A DNA stretch of 64,000 nucleotides from Jackrogersella multiformis (taxonomy: Eukaryota > Ascomycota > Sordariomycetes > Xylariales > Hypoxylaceae). Shown piece after piece: positions 35,494-47,513 of the stretch. The notes beneath the pieces were generated by a model that ran no database searches, was not told the origin of the DNA, and saw only the letters and a list, made by a program, of their open reading frames with translations. Where the stretch lies: positions 682,001 to 746,000 of the forward strand of contig CADCXD010000005.1 in assembly GCA_902806575.1 (NCBI GenBank), given 5' to 3'. Each line of letters opens with the position of its first letter. Position 1 is the stretch's first letter. The position numbers were made by a program, and so were the translations under genes.

Positions 35494-38400
35494 CCTGTGC
35501 AAGCAGCCAGAAGTCTCGTACAAATGTGTCCCCAACCCCCTTTCGGTTTAGTCTCGAGCTGGATGACTGACTGTCTCCGGGCTGAACCAGTTTGCTACCT
35601 ACCTAGCAGCCTAGCAGCCCTAGATAGTGTCATGATACTAACCTCGCATGGGGATTTCAATCGTATGAGAATGCCGCCAAAGTTTGGCACACCAACCAAG
35701 CAAGGATCGCTGGCAGTAGTGAAAAAAAACTTGAAGTGACGGGCCCCCTATCCATCCCGTTCTCGTCGCCGTGCTCATTCCGTCAGGTATACCTTTGTAG
35801 TTGTACAGTAATAAGAATTGGCCAACAGGTATGTACAGTCTGGCAGGGTATCGATTGGCGTATACCTATGTAGGTAGGTAGTGATGCCTTCCTGGCGCTG
35901 AAGGAGGAGGAGGCCAGCAGTGATTGGAGCGCCACAAAGTTGCGTCTCGAAGATGCATTCGTTCACACAAGGCCACGCCGTCAGCCTACGGTGACATAAA
36001 AAGCAGAATACATATGCCAATAATGCCACATGCAGTGCGTAACCAACTTCGAATGTACCTAGGCGGGATGGTCAACCGGAGCTGATGAAGCCCTGCATGG
36101 AAGCCGGTCTGATTGACAGGTCTCCTTTGTAAGTACCTAGGTAATGAAAATGACCATTATTCTCTACGCTTGCAACTATCCATGTACCAACAAGTAAATT
36201 GGAACCCCAGAACTAGATTTCAAGCGGCAGGAGGACAAGACCACCTAGGTACCTAGGTAGGTATCCTCTATGTATTGAGGCCCTTGTGGGCATCTTAGCC
36301 TCTTCGGCATTGTTGAAGCCGGCAGTGCCTAGTGAAAAATCACCAAGCGCCAGTGTGTATGTATATCTGTTAGGTCTCAGCTACCTTGTAGCGGAGAAGT
36401 GAATAGTTTTCGGGGGTTGTGTTGGGAAGGATTCAATCGTTGTATAGCCGAAAGTTGATACCTCGCAAACAGGTAGATGATTCTCCTAATTGGATCGTCC
36501 CTCAAGAATTCGTCGAACGAGTGAGTATTGTAACAGCATACATCATCCCATTACACCTCAGCCCAGGTGGGAGGAACAAGGCGGCCGGGCAGGCCAATAA
36601 ACAGTACTCTCAGCCCGGGGACTCTCTGATCCATATTCTGGGCTGCAGAAGTTGTCTTAGGTGGTTGTGACACAGCATGAAGGGGGGGGAGACCTAGACG
36701 TCGGTGATGTGACCAAATTAGAGAATAATAAGCGAGCAAGAGTGCAATTCCCTAGCGCTATAGACAGACATAAGGAGTGACTTCCACGAATGCTGCACAT
36801 TGAGATTAGGTACCTATCATATCTACATACCTGCCTGGTAGGATTGACGGTTTTCTTCAGGGGTCTGGTGCTATACATACACAGTAGTACACGATGAGCT
36901 TCGAGTAGTCTTTCTCGACTTACTACCTGCATAGGACTATCCACAGGGCTAAGCATGGTTCATCGTACGGAATAGGGTGGAAAAAAGGTTTCGAGCCAAC
37001 AGCAGTAGCCGTAGATCACAAGAGGTTCTTTTTGCGGGGAAAACCCTCGAACGATCGCTCGACCCTCCCCAGGTTGGCCAGTTCTCTCAGGACTCCACGA
37101 TGCGACGATGCCCATGATTCCGCGAATGAGCAATAACGTGGCAGCAGGCGTGGAGACTCCCACGCGATGTCAATGCCCAAGCTTCTTCCATTTTAGGATT
37201 TGACAGGTTGCTTCCATGGTTTACCGTTTACCTAAGTACAGGTAATTTTAGAATGATAGGTAAGTTTTAAATTTTTCATTTACCACTTGGAGGCTCTTGA
37301 TTCATGTGCCTCGTCGTTTCGTTGTTAGATTGTCTTGCCATGCCTCCTACTAGGCTAGGTACCTGGGCATGTACTTGGCTGCGTACCTAGGTATGAAATA
37401 TTGGGATACCTATTGGAAAAGGATGGGATAAATATTTGGAAGCGAGTAGGTACTATGTAGGCAGAATACCTGGGTACCAGGTAGTATCTCGGTACATAAA
37501 CCTAGAACCTTGGTATACCCCTAGGTACACAGAATTCGTACGAGATGTGCTCCTGCCCGCGGTCGAGATTTGGAATATTTCCAAGGTTCTCTACTTTCGC
37601 CAGTGGGTCTCGGGGTAGGTGCATATGTCAGAGTATGTACTTTTGTACATATATAGTGTACCTAGCACGCACATGTGCTTCAGGTTCCCATTTTCACCTT
37701 TTACCTAATAAACTCATCCATGACCAACTACCAAGATAGTCGACTTTGGTCTTTTTGACGGCAGATACCGGCACCGCGGACAGTAACGTCTTTCCGATAC
37801 CTTTTTCTTATTTATTTATTTTCAGTAGGGGCTTGTATCATTGCTTTTCTTGTGGACGTTTTAGTGAAGCCGCCGCATGTGGTCATCGCTCAAAATACCT
37901 CTATTAGTATATGATGCACCAAAGAAGAAGTCTGGTATTACAGATACGTATGGACTTCTAACAAGTATAGAATCATCATACTCGGTATCGGGTAGAAATC
38001 AGACCGTCGGTTACACATATCCATGAATAAGACCATGTCTGCAGCCCCAAGAAGCGTCTTGATTACGTCTTGGTAACGCAAGCAGATGCTGTGTTATAAC
38101 CCTTCTCATGCCGTTGACCTAAAATGTGCATTTGAGCAACACCAGATAACCCATAAACCCGGGAACATGGAGCATCGAATGCAAGTCACTGGCTACCTAC
38201 CTAACGCTAGCCCTGGAGGTACTCAGGTAGGTATGGTAGGTATACTCTAGGTACCTACCTGGATACTAGGTAGGTACCAATATATCCTGATCCCGAGTAG
38301 GTCGACAACCAATAGTCCCCTGAGATAGACGCCAAGTGGCTGCACCATTCAGTGGTGGTAGCCCATATACTATCCTCGCCGCAGAGGCGCAGGGCAATTT

Positions 38401-40357
38401 AGGGCAATTAATACTCGAGCCCGCGTCAGGCCTACGGATAAGGTAACGGGCACCCCCAGCATTGTATTATTTACAGCATGAAATAAATGCTTTATAACGA
38501 GGTCACGTTTGGAAGGTTTATGTCTCCCGGACAAGGCCGTAACGGCCTCGTTGTTTGCGCAGGTGACCGAAGCAAACGCTTATAATAAACATCAGGCTTA
38601 GGTATCTATGGAAATGATTTTCCTGTAGGCTATTGTTAAACCCCCATGATGGAGGGTTTCCTTAGTCCGTTATTGGCCATTAGGAAGAAGCGTCATAGGC
38701 GAGCCCGAACCGCGTCGACCGAATGACGACGAGGCACCTTCGGGTCCTAGTGCTGAGTCGCTGCTCAGATACATACGGCCGTCTTTCCCTGATACGAAGC
38801 TCGCTCACGGCCGTAAGAGTCCGACCATCAGAATCCTACTTAGAATTCGTAACGGAGCCTCGTCTCCTACGTGGAAGGTTGATACGTGAAAACCGATTCG
38901 GGTTCGGCCGGGTTGGATCTCATCGACAAGAGGAATCTTTCCGCCGTCAAGTGATGAGATGCTTCCACCTAATCCAAATTCGAATCAAACTTCGATGCAA
39001 GGGAAGGAAACGTAATTCGTGATTTGTGTTGAGTGTTTCGTCTCCAACCAGGGGGTGACCTTGACGGCGACATCGTCTCCAAATGGTCCCAGGTATAGCA
39101 ATTGCTGCATCTCCCACCACACCTAAGTCCTAAGGTTGCAATAATAATATCTCCCCCTTTAGATGAGGCTATATATCACGAATTATAAAGAAACTCTAAA
39201 CCGACTTCACATTGTTCCTATAATAAGGATTCGCAATTTTCGGCGACTGCTAATTCGCTGCTTACAGATACTCAGATAAGCAAGCAGGATCTTTTTTAGC
39301 TGTTCCCTCTCGTTCCTATGCCAACCCGGGTCCAGACAAGGAAGGTCTTGGTTTCACCATAAGAACCAGGGAGACGGAAAAGACCAAAGGACCCGTTGGC
39401 ATTCTGCAACGTCCCAGAAAAAGCCGCGAGGCGGTAATCGGCTAGGATGTCGCTACAATCCTGCTCATAAGAAGGAAGCTTACTACGCCTGTGACCCTGG
39501 CTGTCCAACGCACTGAAATACTTTCTCTGTGCCGGCTTACCAACACTTACGAGCCGCTCTATTTTAACAGAGGAGCTTGCTATGCTTCCGTGATGTGTTC
39601 ACGTTGAATGGATGCCTTACCTGCGTGCGTACCTAGCTGACGATGTCGTCGCCGGCACACCTTGGATGTCCATTCAAGTGGACGGCGTGTGTTTCCTCTT
39701 CAGCATCACTGACGCACGATTTCTGTAGAAGGCGAGGATGTATGCAAACACGGCCTTAGTAAGCACGGCTGTTATTGCTACTGTGGTCATGTCGAACCTA
39801 GTAGATATGAAATGGTTTAAAAGTAGGTGTTTGTCGCTGCCTTTACGAAGAGCCCGGTAAGGAACTGAAGGGTGTTTCGGAGAGGTCACGACCATTGACA
39901 TAGCAGCCTAGGTATGAGGGGTCCTTCTCCCCCTTGCTAGACTACTACCAGATTTCCCAGGCCGCCGCGACTGAAGACTCATCTACACGGGCGCTTAGAA
40001 GCAAGGGGATAGGAGCAGCCTCTCGCAGCCTCCGAGCCCATATAGACAGCAAGCAAACGAACCCGACCGCCGCCGCACACATAGTCACTTGCTTCTCAGA
40101 ACCCCTAGGCTCCTCTCCTTCCCGTCGCAGCTAACCAGGTCCCTGACGGCTATTAATGAACCCCCGCGTGCCAGACCCGCGGGTCAGAAAACCGCCGCCT
40201 CGCCCTCGAGGTTAGCAGAGGGCACGCCGCGTGCGTTGGGAAATGGGCTTGGGGTAGCTTACGTCGGGTAGGCGAGGCTGGCATGCCCGTCCACAGTTGC
40301 GTCTTCGGCGTCCGAGGGAGACGTTCCGTATAAGCGACCTTAGACGACCTTCGCTAG

Positions 40358-40379
40358 TGGTGGTGGTGGTGGTGGTGGT
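40358..40379. repeat. (TGG)7 microsatellite
   Basis: Seven perfect TGG triplets in a stretch with no supported gene. Confidence 0.8.
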
Positions 40380-40828
40380 TAGGTCAAAGTCTACTGCTGC
40401 ATGTGAGGGCACCTCGTTGCCGATGTCTCGCGAAGTCTGTTATCTAGAATACTACCTACACCCAACCGTACTTACATATGTGTGCACATTGACGAATATA
40501 GGGGTAGAGAAAATGCTGTCTGTATTGAATCAAGCGACGGCATATACGCTGGATGGGACTCCGACTCCGACTACGACTTCAACTACGAAGCCCTATTTTC
40601 AAACTACGTGCGCTTAGAGATGTCGTGCTTAAAGAGCTTTCGCACAATATAACTACCGTAACTACGTAAGACGAAGCACTACTCGTAACTATGTTTCTCG
40701 TCGGCCAGAGTCCGGGACACGAGAAGCAGGCCTAGCCCTCAACATGGACAAGGCATACGAGCACAAGCCCTATATTGTCTTAGACCAGTTACACCCGAGC
40801 AAAGATTTGTTTCTGCAGTGATATATAT

Positions 40829-40875
40829 GTAGGTAGGTAGGTAGGTAGGTAGGTAGGTAGGTAGGTAGGTAGGTA
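40829..40875. repeat. (GTAG)n microsatellite, about 11 units
   Basis: An uninterrupted run of the 4-bp unit also found in the dispersed TACCTAGGTAGGTA motifs of this region. Confidence 0.9.
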
Positions 40876-42153
40876 ACCATAGTAAAATGTATACCCTCGG
40901 AGTTTCAAGTCAAGATGACCATGTTAATATCCACAGAGCGCCTACTAGCCCTTGCCTTTAGAATACTAACTACCTAGGAGACGTAAAAGCTAATCACTGT
41001 ACACATTTACCACCTTTAGTACCAAGACGATTTGATGTCTATGTACTAGTTAGCACTGTTCGCAGATACCTACCTAGGTACCTATCCTACTACGGCTCTC
41101 CTTTAACCACGGCTATTAATTAATAAGTACAAACCAGTGATTACCTACGGATTACTTATACCTGCCTGGGTATCTATGAATCTTTCACCCTAACAGATAC
41201 CATAAACAACGTACCTTTACAGAGAAGACCAATCTTAGTCTTCCGAGGCAGTTGAAGTTGCAACATTGTAATATATGACATATATATTACTTCAAACGCC
41301 CCCGTCTATAACGCAAAACACGCGATATACGAAGAAATAATATATGCAAGCACCCACACCAACTCGATTTCTCCTATGCATTACTTTACGCCGCTTCACC
41401 TTAGCCGACCGAATGCCTAGTAAACAAGACCTCCGAAGTCCCAAGCATCGTCGACATACAATACGTACCTACCTAAGTACGAGATAGACAGCAAGTATGC
41501 CAACCTCGAACACCTCGGCGGCAGCTCGCCGCCGAATGCCCAAATACTAGGTAGCCTGGCTCCCTTGATCTAGCTGAAGCAGATAATCTCTCGGCCGCGG
41601 CTCGGAGAAGCATCAGACACATAATATAACTTAGTACCCGTGATCTCTACTGAGGTATGTTTAAAACCTAGCCGACGAAGAGTGGTCCCCTCGGGCCGTG
41701 ACGGATGTACCCGCCCGGCACAAGCGGGAGTCATTGTAGCCGTGGCGTGAACCCTTTCCCGACGGGTTCCTGCGGAGATCAGACTCGACCAGCGATATCA
41801 CGCCATGTCGTTAAGGTAAGTACCTAGGCATGCTACATAATGAGCATGTCAAGGGAAGGTTGCCAAAGTAGTCACAGATATATAGAAACTAGAAAGATAT
41901 AGATTTGAAGTAATATATTCTTAAATGGAGCAACACATCCAAAAAAAGATCCAGGATACATATCAATACAACCTAAATATCGAGTAATGCAAAAACATGC
42001 GCCTCGCCTAGCTAATTTTACTTGTCTCGCGTATCCTATCATACGGAGAGACAAGAGTTCAAAACAATACTTGCTAATATAACAGCCATTCCTGTTGACC
42101 CTGGAGCGCCGCCCGATATAAGCTTTTCTTTCTCTGTTGTTTGCTAGCGGTAC

Positions 42154-44272
42154 TTAGAGCTCGAGTGTGACCTCTTGACCCTTGACACGTCCTATTACTT
42201 GCTGCGGGGCGTACTTGGGAATGACTTCGTCGTCATGTAACATCTCAAATTCCTCTGTTGCGTCACGACCCATGAAGTTCATGATCGCCTGGGGACCGCC
42301 GGGGTGTTCGTCGAGCCAGTTCGTCAGGTCCATGACGACGCCCTTGACAACTACCCAAAGGTCATCTTTCTTGTTGTGCTTGGTGACCTCCTCCATTGAG
42401 AATTCTTTATTGGGTATCTCGAACTTCTTAGCGCTTTGGGGCTTCTCTGCAGGCCGGGATGACTTACCCCCTTCGGCGGTTGGGGTAGGCCCCGTAGCGC
42501 TCGTGTGTTGACCAACGGCTGCTGATGATGCACTGGAAGCGCCGCTCCCCCACTCGACGGACACTTTACCCGGCTGGGATGGGTCAATGTGCAAGGAAAT
42601 TTGGCCGAGACGCGAAGCGGCTCCGGCGGTGCCGGTAAGTGCTTGCTGGAATAGGAAGTTGCTTGCCGAGTCACCGGCAACACGACCATAGACAACACAG
42701 CCCAGAAGTGAAGAACCACCAAGTCGGTTAGCGCCGTGGACACCGCCAGCTAATTCACCACAGGCGAAGAGACCTTCGAAAGGTTTTTGGTCTTTGTTCA
42801 GAACCTGAGCCTTGTCGTTGATCTCGATACCACCCATAGTAAAGTGAAGAACGGGCTCCATCAGCGAGACATGAAAGTCGTCGTTGATATCTAGGGGAAG
42901 GTTGTGGAAGAACTTCTTGCCCCATGGGTCCTTCTGTTTGCCCTCGGCGATGGCATTGTATGTGGTGAAGGTCTTTTGAAGGTGTTCCGGTGAGCAGCCA
43001 ATCTCCTTAGCGAGCTCCTTGCCGGTTATTTTCTTCATCAATCCACGGCCGGAGTAGTGGCGAGTGTGGAAGTCCAAGGTGTTGGACGCCTTGGAGTTGA
43101 GGATGAGCCGGATGGGGAACTTGCCATTCTCCTTCTCCTTCCACATCATACCCGAGACGTAATCTCTGTGGCCCAGTTCGTCACAGAATCTGTCACCATC
43201 GGCGTTAAGCAGAAGACCACCTTCACCACGCAGAGCCTCGGCGGCTAAGAACTTCCACTTCGACCCGGGATCCTTGGGGTCGACAAGACCCGTAGGATGG
43301 ACTTGGACCTTGTCCATATCGATTCCGTTTCCTCCAATGGCCATCACCATCTTTTGGCCATCACCGGTGGCGTGCGCGCCGTTGGTGGTGGCAAGGCCGT
43401 ACGTGTCGGGCCTATGCTTCTTCAATAGCGAGTCGTCGGTGAAATCCGCAGCATAACCACCCGTAGCTAGTACGACGGGGCCTTCGAGAGAACTGCTCTC
43501 GCCATCGGATTCATATACAACACCAGTGACCTTGTTGCCCTCCTTGCTCAAATTGGTAACACGAGCCTTCTTGATAATCTGAACTCGTTCGGGTTCGTTC
43601 TCGGCAAGCTCTTCTAATCTTTGCATCAAGGCATATGTGATAGCCATACCAGGGAACTTGGCATCGTGTCCTCTGTGTGTTCTAGGCTGGGAGTGTCCAC
43701 TATGGATGAGATTAGTATATAGGGCGAATGAATCATTGGTGTATCTCTGAGACTCACCCGAGTCGCGAAACCAGAGTCAAGTCTAGGTTGAAGACATCTT
43801 GTAGCCACTCGACAGCGGCTGCAGATTTGTAAGTCAAGACCTTGATAAGGTCCGGCCTGGCCTTGTCTCGTGCAGATTTGAGGGTATCATCGTAGAACTG
43901 CTTTACGCTGTCCTTAATGTTGTGATCAACCTGCGTTCTTGTTAAGGCACCGTTGATACCAGAAGTAGCTTTGGTCGAGTTTCCTCCAAAGAAACCTAGA
44001 ACGAGTGTATTAGTATTCCAAGTTGGATCTATCTCATAGTGAATAATGACAATTCTTACCTTGCTTATCAAGAACAATTACATTGCCGCCAGCAAGGTAA
44101 ATTGTATGCGCAGCACTCAGGCCAGATACTGCATGTGATTGTTAGTTCTTTGTTGTGTTCTGTGTTCTGTGTCATGCGTTACGAAGGTCATGACGTTGAC
44201 GTTGACATTGGGGAGCGGGGAGGGCAATTGAAGCTTACAGCCACCACCGACGACGATTACTCTCGGAGCCAT
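42154..44272 (-). CDS. osm1: fumarate reductase fused to cytochrome b5 (Osm1-like)
   Basis: Four exons on the minus strand: 44239-44272, 44060-44128, 43758-43995 and 42154-43699, giving 628 residues. The FAD-binding start is MAPRVIVVGGGLSGLSAAHT, rebuilt across a 34-nt first exon. Flavoprotein motifs follow: GFFGGNSTKATSGING, GGHSQPRTHRG, ATGGYAAD, LNADGDRFCDELGHRD and GELAGGVHGANRLGGSSLLGC. A Ser/Ala/Pro linker (about residues 495-545) joins a C-terminal cytochrome b5 domain with the haem loop DEHPGGPQAIMNFMGRDAT. Yeast Osm1/Frd1 use FADH2 to reduce fumarate and recycle redox cofactors, for example during anaerobic growth or ER protein oxidation. The short N-terminus gives no targeting signal, so it is probably cytosolic. 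The b5 domain may pass electrons to the flavin (inference). Confidence 0.92.
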
Positions 44273-46189
44273 TTTTGATCGATGTGATATGTCTACAATA
44301 CTCTTACGGTCTGCTAGAGGAAGGGATGTGGAAGAGAGAAGTAGATGAATAAGAACAAGTTGTGAAGAAGCTCGAGGGTCTTTTTAGATGGAGAAATTGC
44401 GAAAGGAATGCAGGGGATTAATATTTCTAGTTAGGTAGTTGCTACGGTTTTAGCTGACCTTCTGAGCCGAGTCGAGCTTGCCTGGACTTTGAATTACTGA
44501 TGAGCTGATTCGTGCACAGGTGAGCCGAGGTCAAATCTTAGCAGACCAGGGGGGTGGGTATCTTAGTAGATACTTTGTGATGTATCATAGTAAGAAGTAC
44601 CAGTGCTGCCAAAAGATGTGTATAGGTACCTGCCTAGAATAAATTAATATTTTTAGCACACCCAGGTAAACTCCAATTCACGATTTGAGATTTATCTTGC
44701 TTAAGTACATATATATATCTAATTAATAGGATTTGAAGAATTAGGAAGGTTGCGAATGATTCAAGTAGTCTATGGCGAAGTACATACCTACGCAAGTATT
44801 ACATAAGTTTTAGGCTCATCCGGATTCGTGGACGATTATAAAAAAAGGTACATGGACTTCGCGCAATGTTCGGCCGAGGAGGTGATGTCACTTAGAAACT
44901 CCTATCTAGGCCTAGTGTAGGTAGGTACCTACCAAATGTACTTTACCTAGGTACCGAATTCCCCGGGTACATGCTAACCAGAATGCCGAGGCACGCTTTC
45001 GTCTCTCTCGCTCCTCCGCATTTTCAACACTAAAAATGGGACGGTTTAGAATAAAAAGGGGCAAAGTCGACGGACTTAACCTTCTTCCCCACAGTCACGA
45101 GTTCGATGTTTAAAACTTCTAGCGCTCACGGGGGTTGTTGGATGTGGATTCAATGTTGTCAGGAACCATTTCGTTGTGGTAGGCAGGCAGGGTAGGTGGC
45201 GGTACTCGATGGGAAGTGTGTAACCTTGAAGTTTAGCATTTGACATGAATACCTACCTAGGTACCTCCTAGGTAGGTACAAAAATGCATATGTACCTACA
45301 TGTACTTCCAATACTTCTCGAACGAATAAACTTGGAACCTAACAACAAAATAAATGCATGTGATCCTACACCAAAAACCAAAATCAGAAAATAAAACTGC
45401 GCCCCCAAATGGCAGAGGCAAAACCGATTGCTTTCCCCCACAAAAAGATTATGGCGTGTCAGATGATGGCTTTTAATACGTTCATTGGCAGCTGATCTAT
45501 GTAAATCCAAAGTTGCTGACGCCTAGGTCTGGTAGGTCAGGCAGGTCAGGTCAGTAACATTGAACTAATAATCAAGTAGAGGCATACGATTTTGACATGT
45601 GAAAAAACGCGGGATGGATTCCATACCTAACTACCGGAAATAGGTAGTAAAGAAGAGAAGAAAGCAGCCGCGTCATAAGCTAATGCAGCTTCGCGACGGC
45701 TATGTATGTACTAGGTTACCAAGGTATTGGTGCCTAGGGTGGATGTCCAACGCCCCAAGGAATTCAACCTCTCCGACCTCCATCCTCTATTATCTCCTCT
45801 ATTATCTATTCCTGTCCCCTCGGAATAGCGTCAGTGAAACGGAGCACATGCGAATTCAAACTGACGCCATTCTGCCCCTCTACTCTCTATCCCTCATCCT
45901 TAATCATTAATCATTAACCCTTCAGCATAAGAGATGTTCGTAATTATGCAGGTAGTAAGTGTCATTCCCGTTATTGACATCGTATCTGTGTATACCGCGT
46001 GTGTGTATATTAACCTAGGCTAGATGCTAAGGTAGGTTGTGCTAAGACAGGTAATCTTCTAGATCGGGAATTTAATAACTTAGAGTCGAGATACTTTTCG
46101 TCTGAATCGCTTCATAATGTCTAGGGTATCATCAATATCTCGGTCTCCAGGTATCGTGCCGGAATCCTGATTGAAAATCGGTTTGATTT
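44273..46189. other. intergenic spacer with CCTAGGTA repeats
   Basis: About 1.9 kb. The left end is the fumarate reductase promoter; the right end is the 3' flank of the SnoaL-like gene. TACCTACCTAGGTACCTCCTAGGTAGGTAC at 45250 is a large compound copy of the dispersed palindrome. No gene was recognised. Confidence 0.5.
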
Positions 46190-47083
46190 TCAAAATACCG
46201 GTACAACTTGCGGCATCGCAGACTCTTGCTGCTGCTGTCTCGCTTCGTCCAAATTCATCACACCCCATATCCGCTGGATCTTGCCATCTACAAACTGGTA
46301 CGTGGCATGTTCGGTAAAATGTACGGTGCGGCCATTGGGAACCAGTCCCGCGAACTCCTTGATTGGGGTACCGGTGAACTTCAGCCACACAGCCACGCGC
46401 TGCAGTTCCTCATCCGCGATCAACGTATGGATCTGGACCTGAAGATCGGGAATCGCTGCTAATGCGTCGTCCATGACGCGGCGCGCCAATGCCTTGTTGT
46501 TGAGCATCTTCTCGGGCTGGTGGACGTACTTGGCGTAATCCGTCTCGGTGCGGCGGGAGTTGAAAATCTCCACATAGGCTCTGTAGACCTCTTCGAGCTG
46601 TTCACGAGACAGCGGCGCTTCTACTCTAGGCACGGGGTATTCGCTGATCAGGCTAGGCGCAAACTCCGTGCTGGGATTTGCCAGTTGGTTGCGCATGTCG
46701 TCGTTGTTTATCAGGAATAAGCCATTCGACAGCTTGCCGTCGGTGAACCAGATGAAACCGTGTTCTATTAGCAAGACGTCGAGGCCTTTTGGTTGATAGC
46801 CTAAGAGAGGCATCTCGGGTTTAAATTTGAGCCAAAGAGAGAATGCGACGCATTGTGCGGCCTCGTCAACCATGATGCTGTCCTCGTTGATGCGGACATC
46901 GCCTCCTATCTGAGGGGCCACGTGCTCTATGATGTGCGCCGCCCATGTCTCGGGCGTATAGTCAATCCCGTTCTGGCTGTACGTCGAATGCATATACTTG
47001 GGAAGGTCGTCCCATTTCTTCTCGTTGACGCACTTGGCCCAACTTCTGATGGTCGCAACCAGCTCTTGAGCAGAGGCCGGCAT
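46190..47083 (-). CDS. double SnoaL-like domain protein
   Basis: An intronless 297-residue protein with two tandem SnoaL/NTF2-like folds. The first half runs from VATIRSWAKCVNEKKWDDLPKYMH to about residue 140; the second runs from YRAYVEIFNSRRTETDYAKYVH to WGVMNLDEARQQ. Each has the helix start with a W/Y-D-x-L pattern, a VAFSLWLKF or VAVWLKFTGTP strand, and a G..V.F.EHA.Y.F.DGKI.R.W ending in the second copy. SnoaL-like proteins include polyketide cyclases and small-molecule hydratases or isomerases, but no biosynthetic genes sit beside this one. No signal peptide. Substrate unknown. It is on the same strand as the HET gene, 430 bp downstream of it. Confidence 0.75.
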   Translation of the reverse strand: MPASAQELVATIRSWAKCVNEKKWDDLPKYMHSTYSQNGIDYTPETWAAHIIEHVAPQIGGDVRINEDSIMVDEAAQCVAFSLWLKFKPEMPLLGYQPKGLDVLLIEHGFIWFTDGKLSNGLFLINNDDMRNQLANPSTEFAPSLISEYPVPRVEAPLSREQLEEVYRAYVEIFNSRRTETDYAKYVHQPEKMLNNKALARRVMDDALAAIPDLQVQIHTLIADEELQRVAVWLKFTGTPIKEFAGLVPNGRTVHFTEHATYQFVDGKIQRIWGVMNLDEARQQQQESAMPQVVPVF

Positions 47084-47513
47084 GGTGATCGACGCGTGCT
47101 ATAGAGGATATGTAGAGGATCTATAGGTATGAACAGTAGCCAAAATGACAAGATAAAGTAAGAAATCTTGATAGCTATGCGATTTCGTTAAAATCAAAAG
47201 GGGGGAGGGGAGGATGCTCATGTATAATCCATAAGACCCTGACAGCTTGTGTGATGATATGTGATGATATATATGGCGGCGAATAGATGCCCGCCACATA
47301 CACACGTCGGGTATGATCGAAAAAGCGACATTGCTTTTTTGCAGCTGAATATTGATAGCGCGCCATCAAACGGCACACAAACCCAGCTGCTGAGGCCATA
47401 ATCAATACTTTGTCACTTCATTTAACTCATAAACGGATCCAGACCACGGGCCCGACGTCTGGTTTGTTCGGAGAATAAAAGACGGGAAATAAAGGGCGGT
47501 GTGATTCATCATG
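47084..47513. other. spacer between HET and SnoaL-like genes
   Basis: 430 bp containing the 3' end of the HET gene and the promoter of the SnoaL-like gene. No TATA box or other site could be named with confidence. Confidence 0.5.

Larger units (their letters stand above)
34618..42153. other. 7.5-kb gene-poor region with repeats
   Basis: It begins with the transporter promoter, which carries 7-bp tandem arrays at 34788-34905. No domain-bearing reading frame was recognised up to the fumarate reductase gene. Copies of TACCTAGGTA recur (35290, 36135, 36243, 37385, 41070), together with microsatellites at 40358-40379 and 40829-40875 and an 11-bp array at 35411-35493. Confidence 0.55.

Noticed and set aside
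39296..39508. 70-codon minus-strand frame with protein-like composition
   Set aside because: The frame has no in-frame ATG before the upstream stop, and no plausible splice joins it to a start.
39674..39901. Short minus-strand frame with a membrane-like stretch, resembling a P450 N-terminus
   Set aside because: No P450 body (haem loop or other motifs) follows in any frame nearby.
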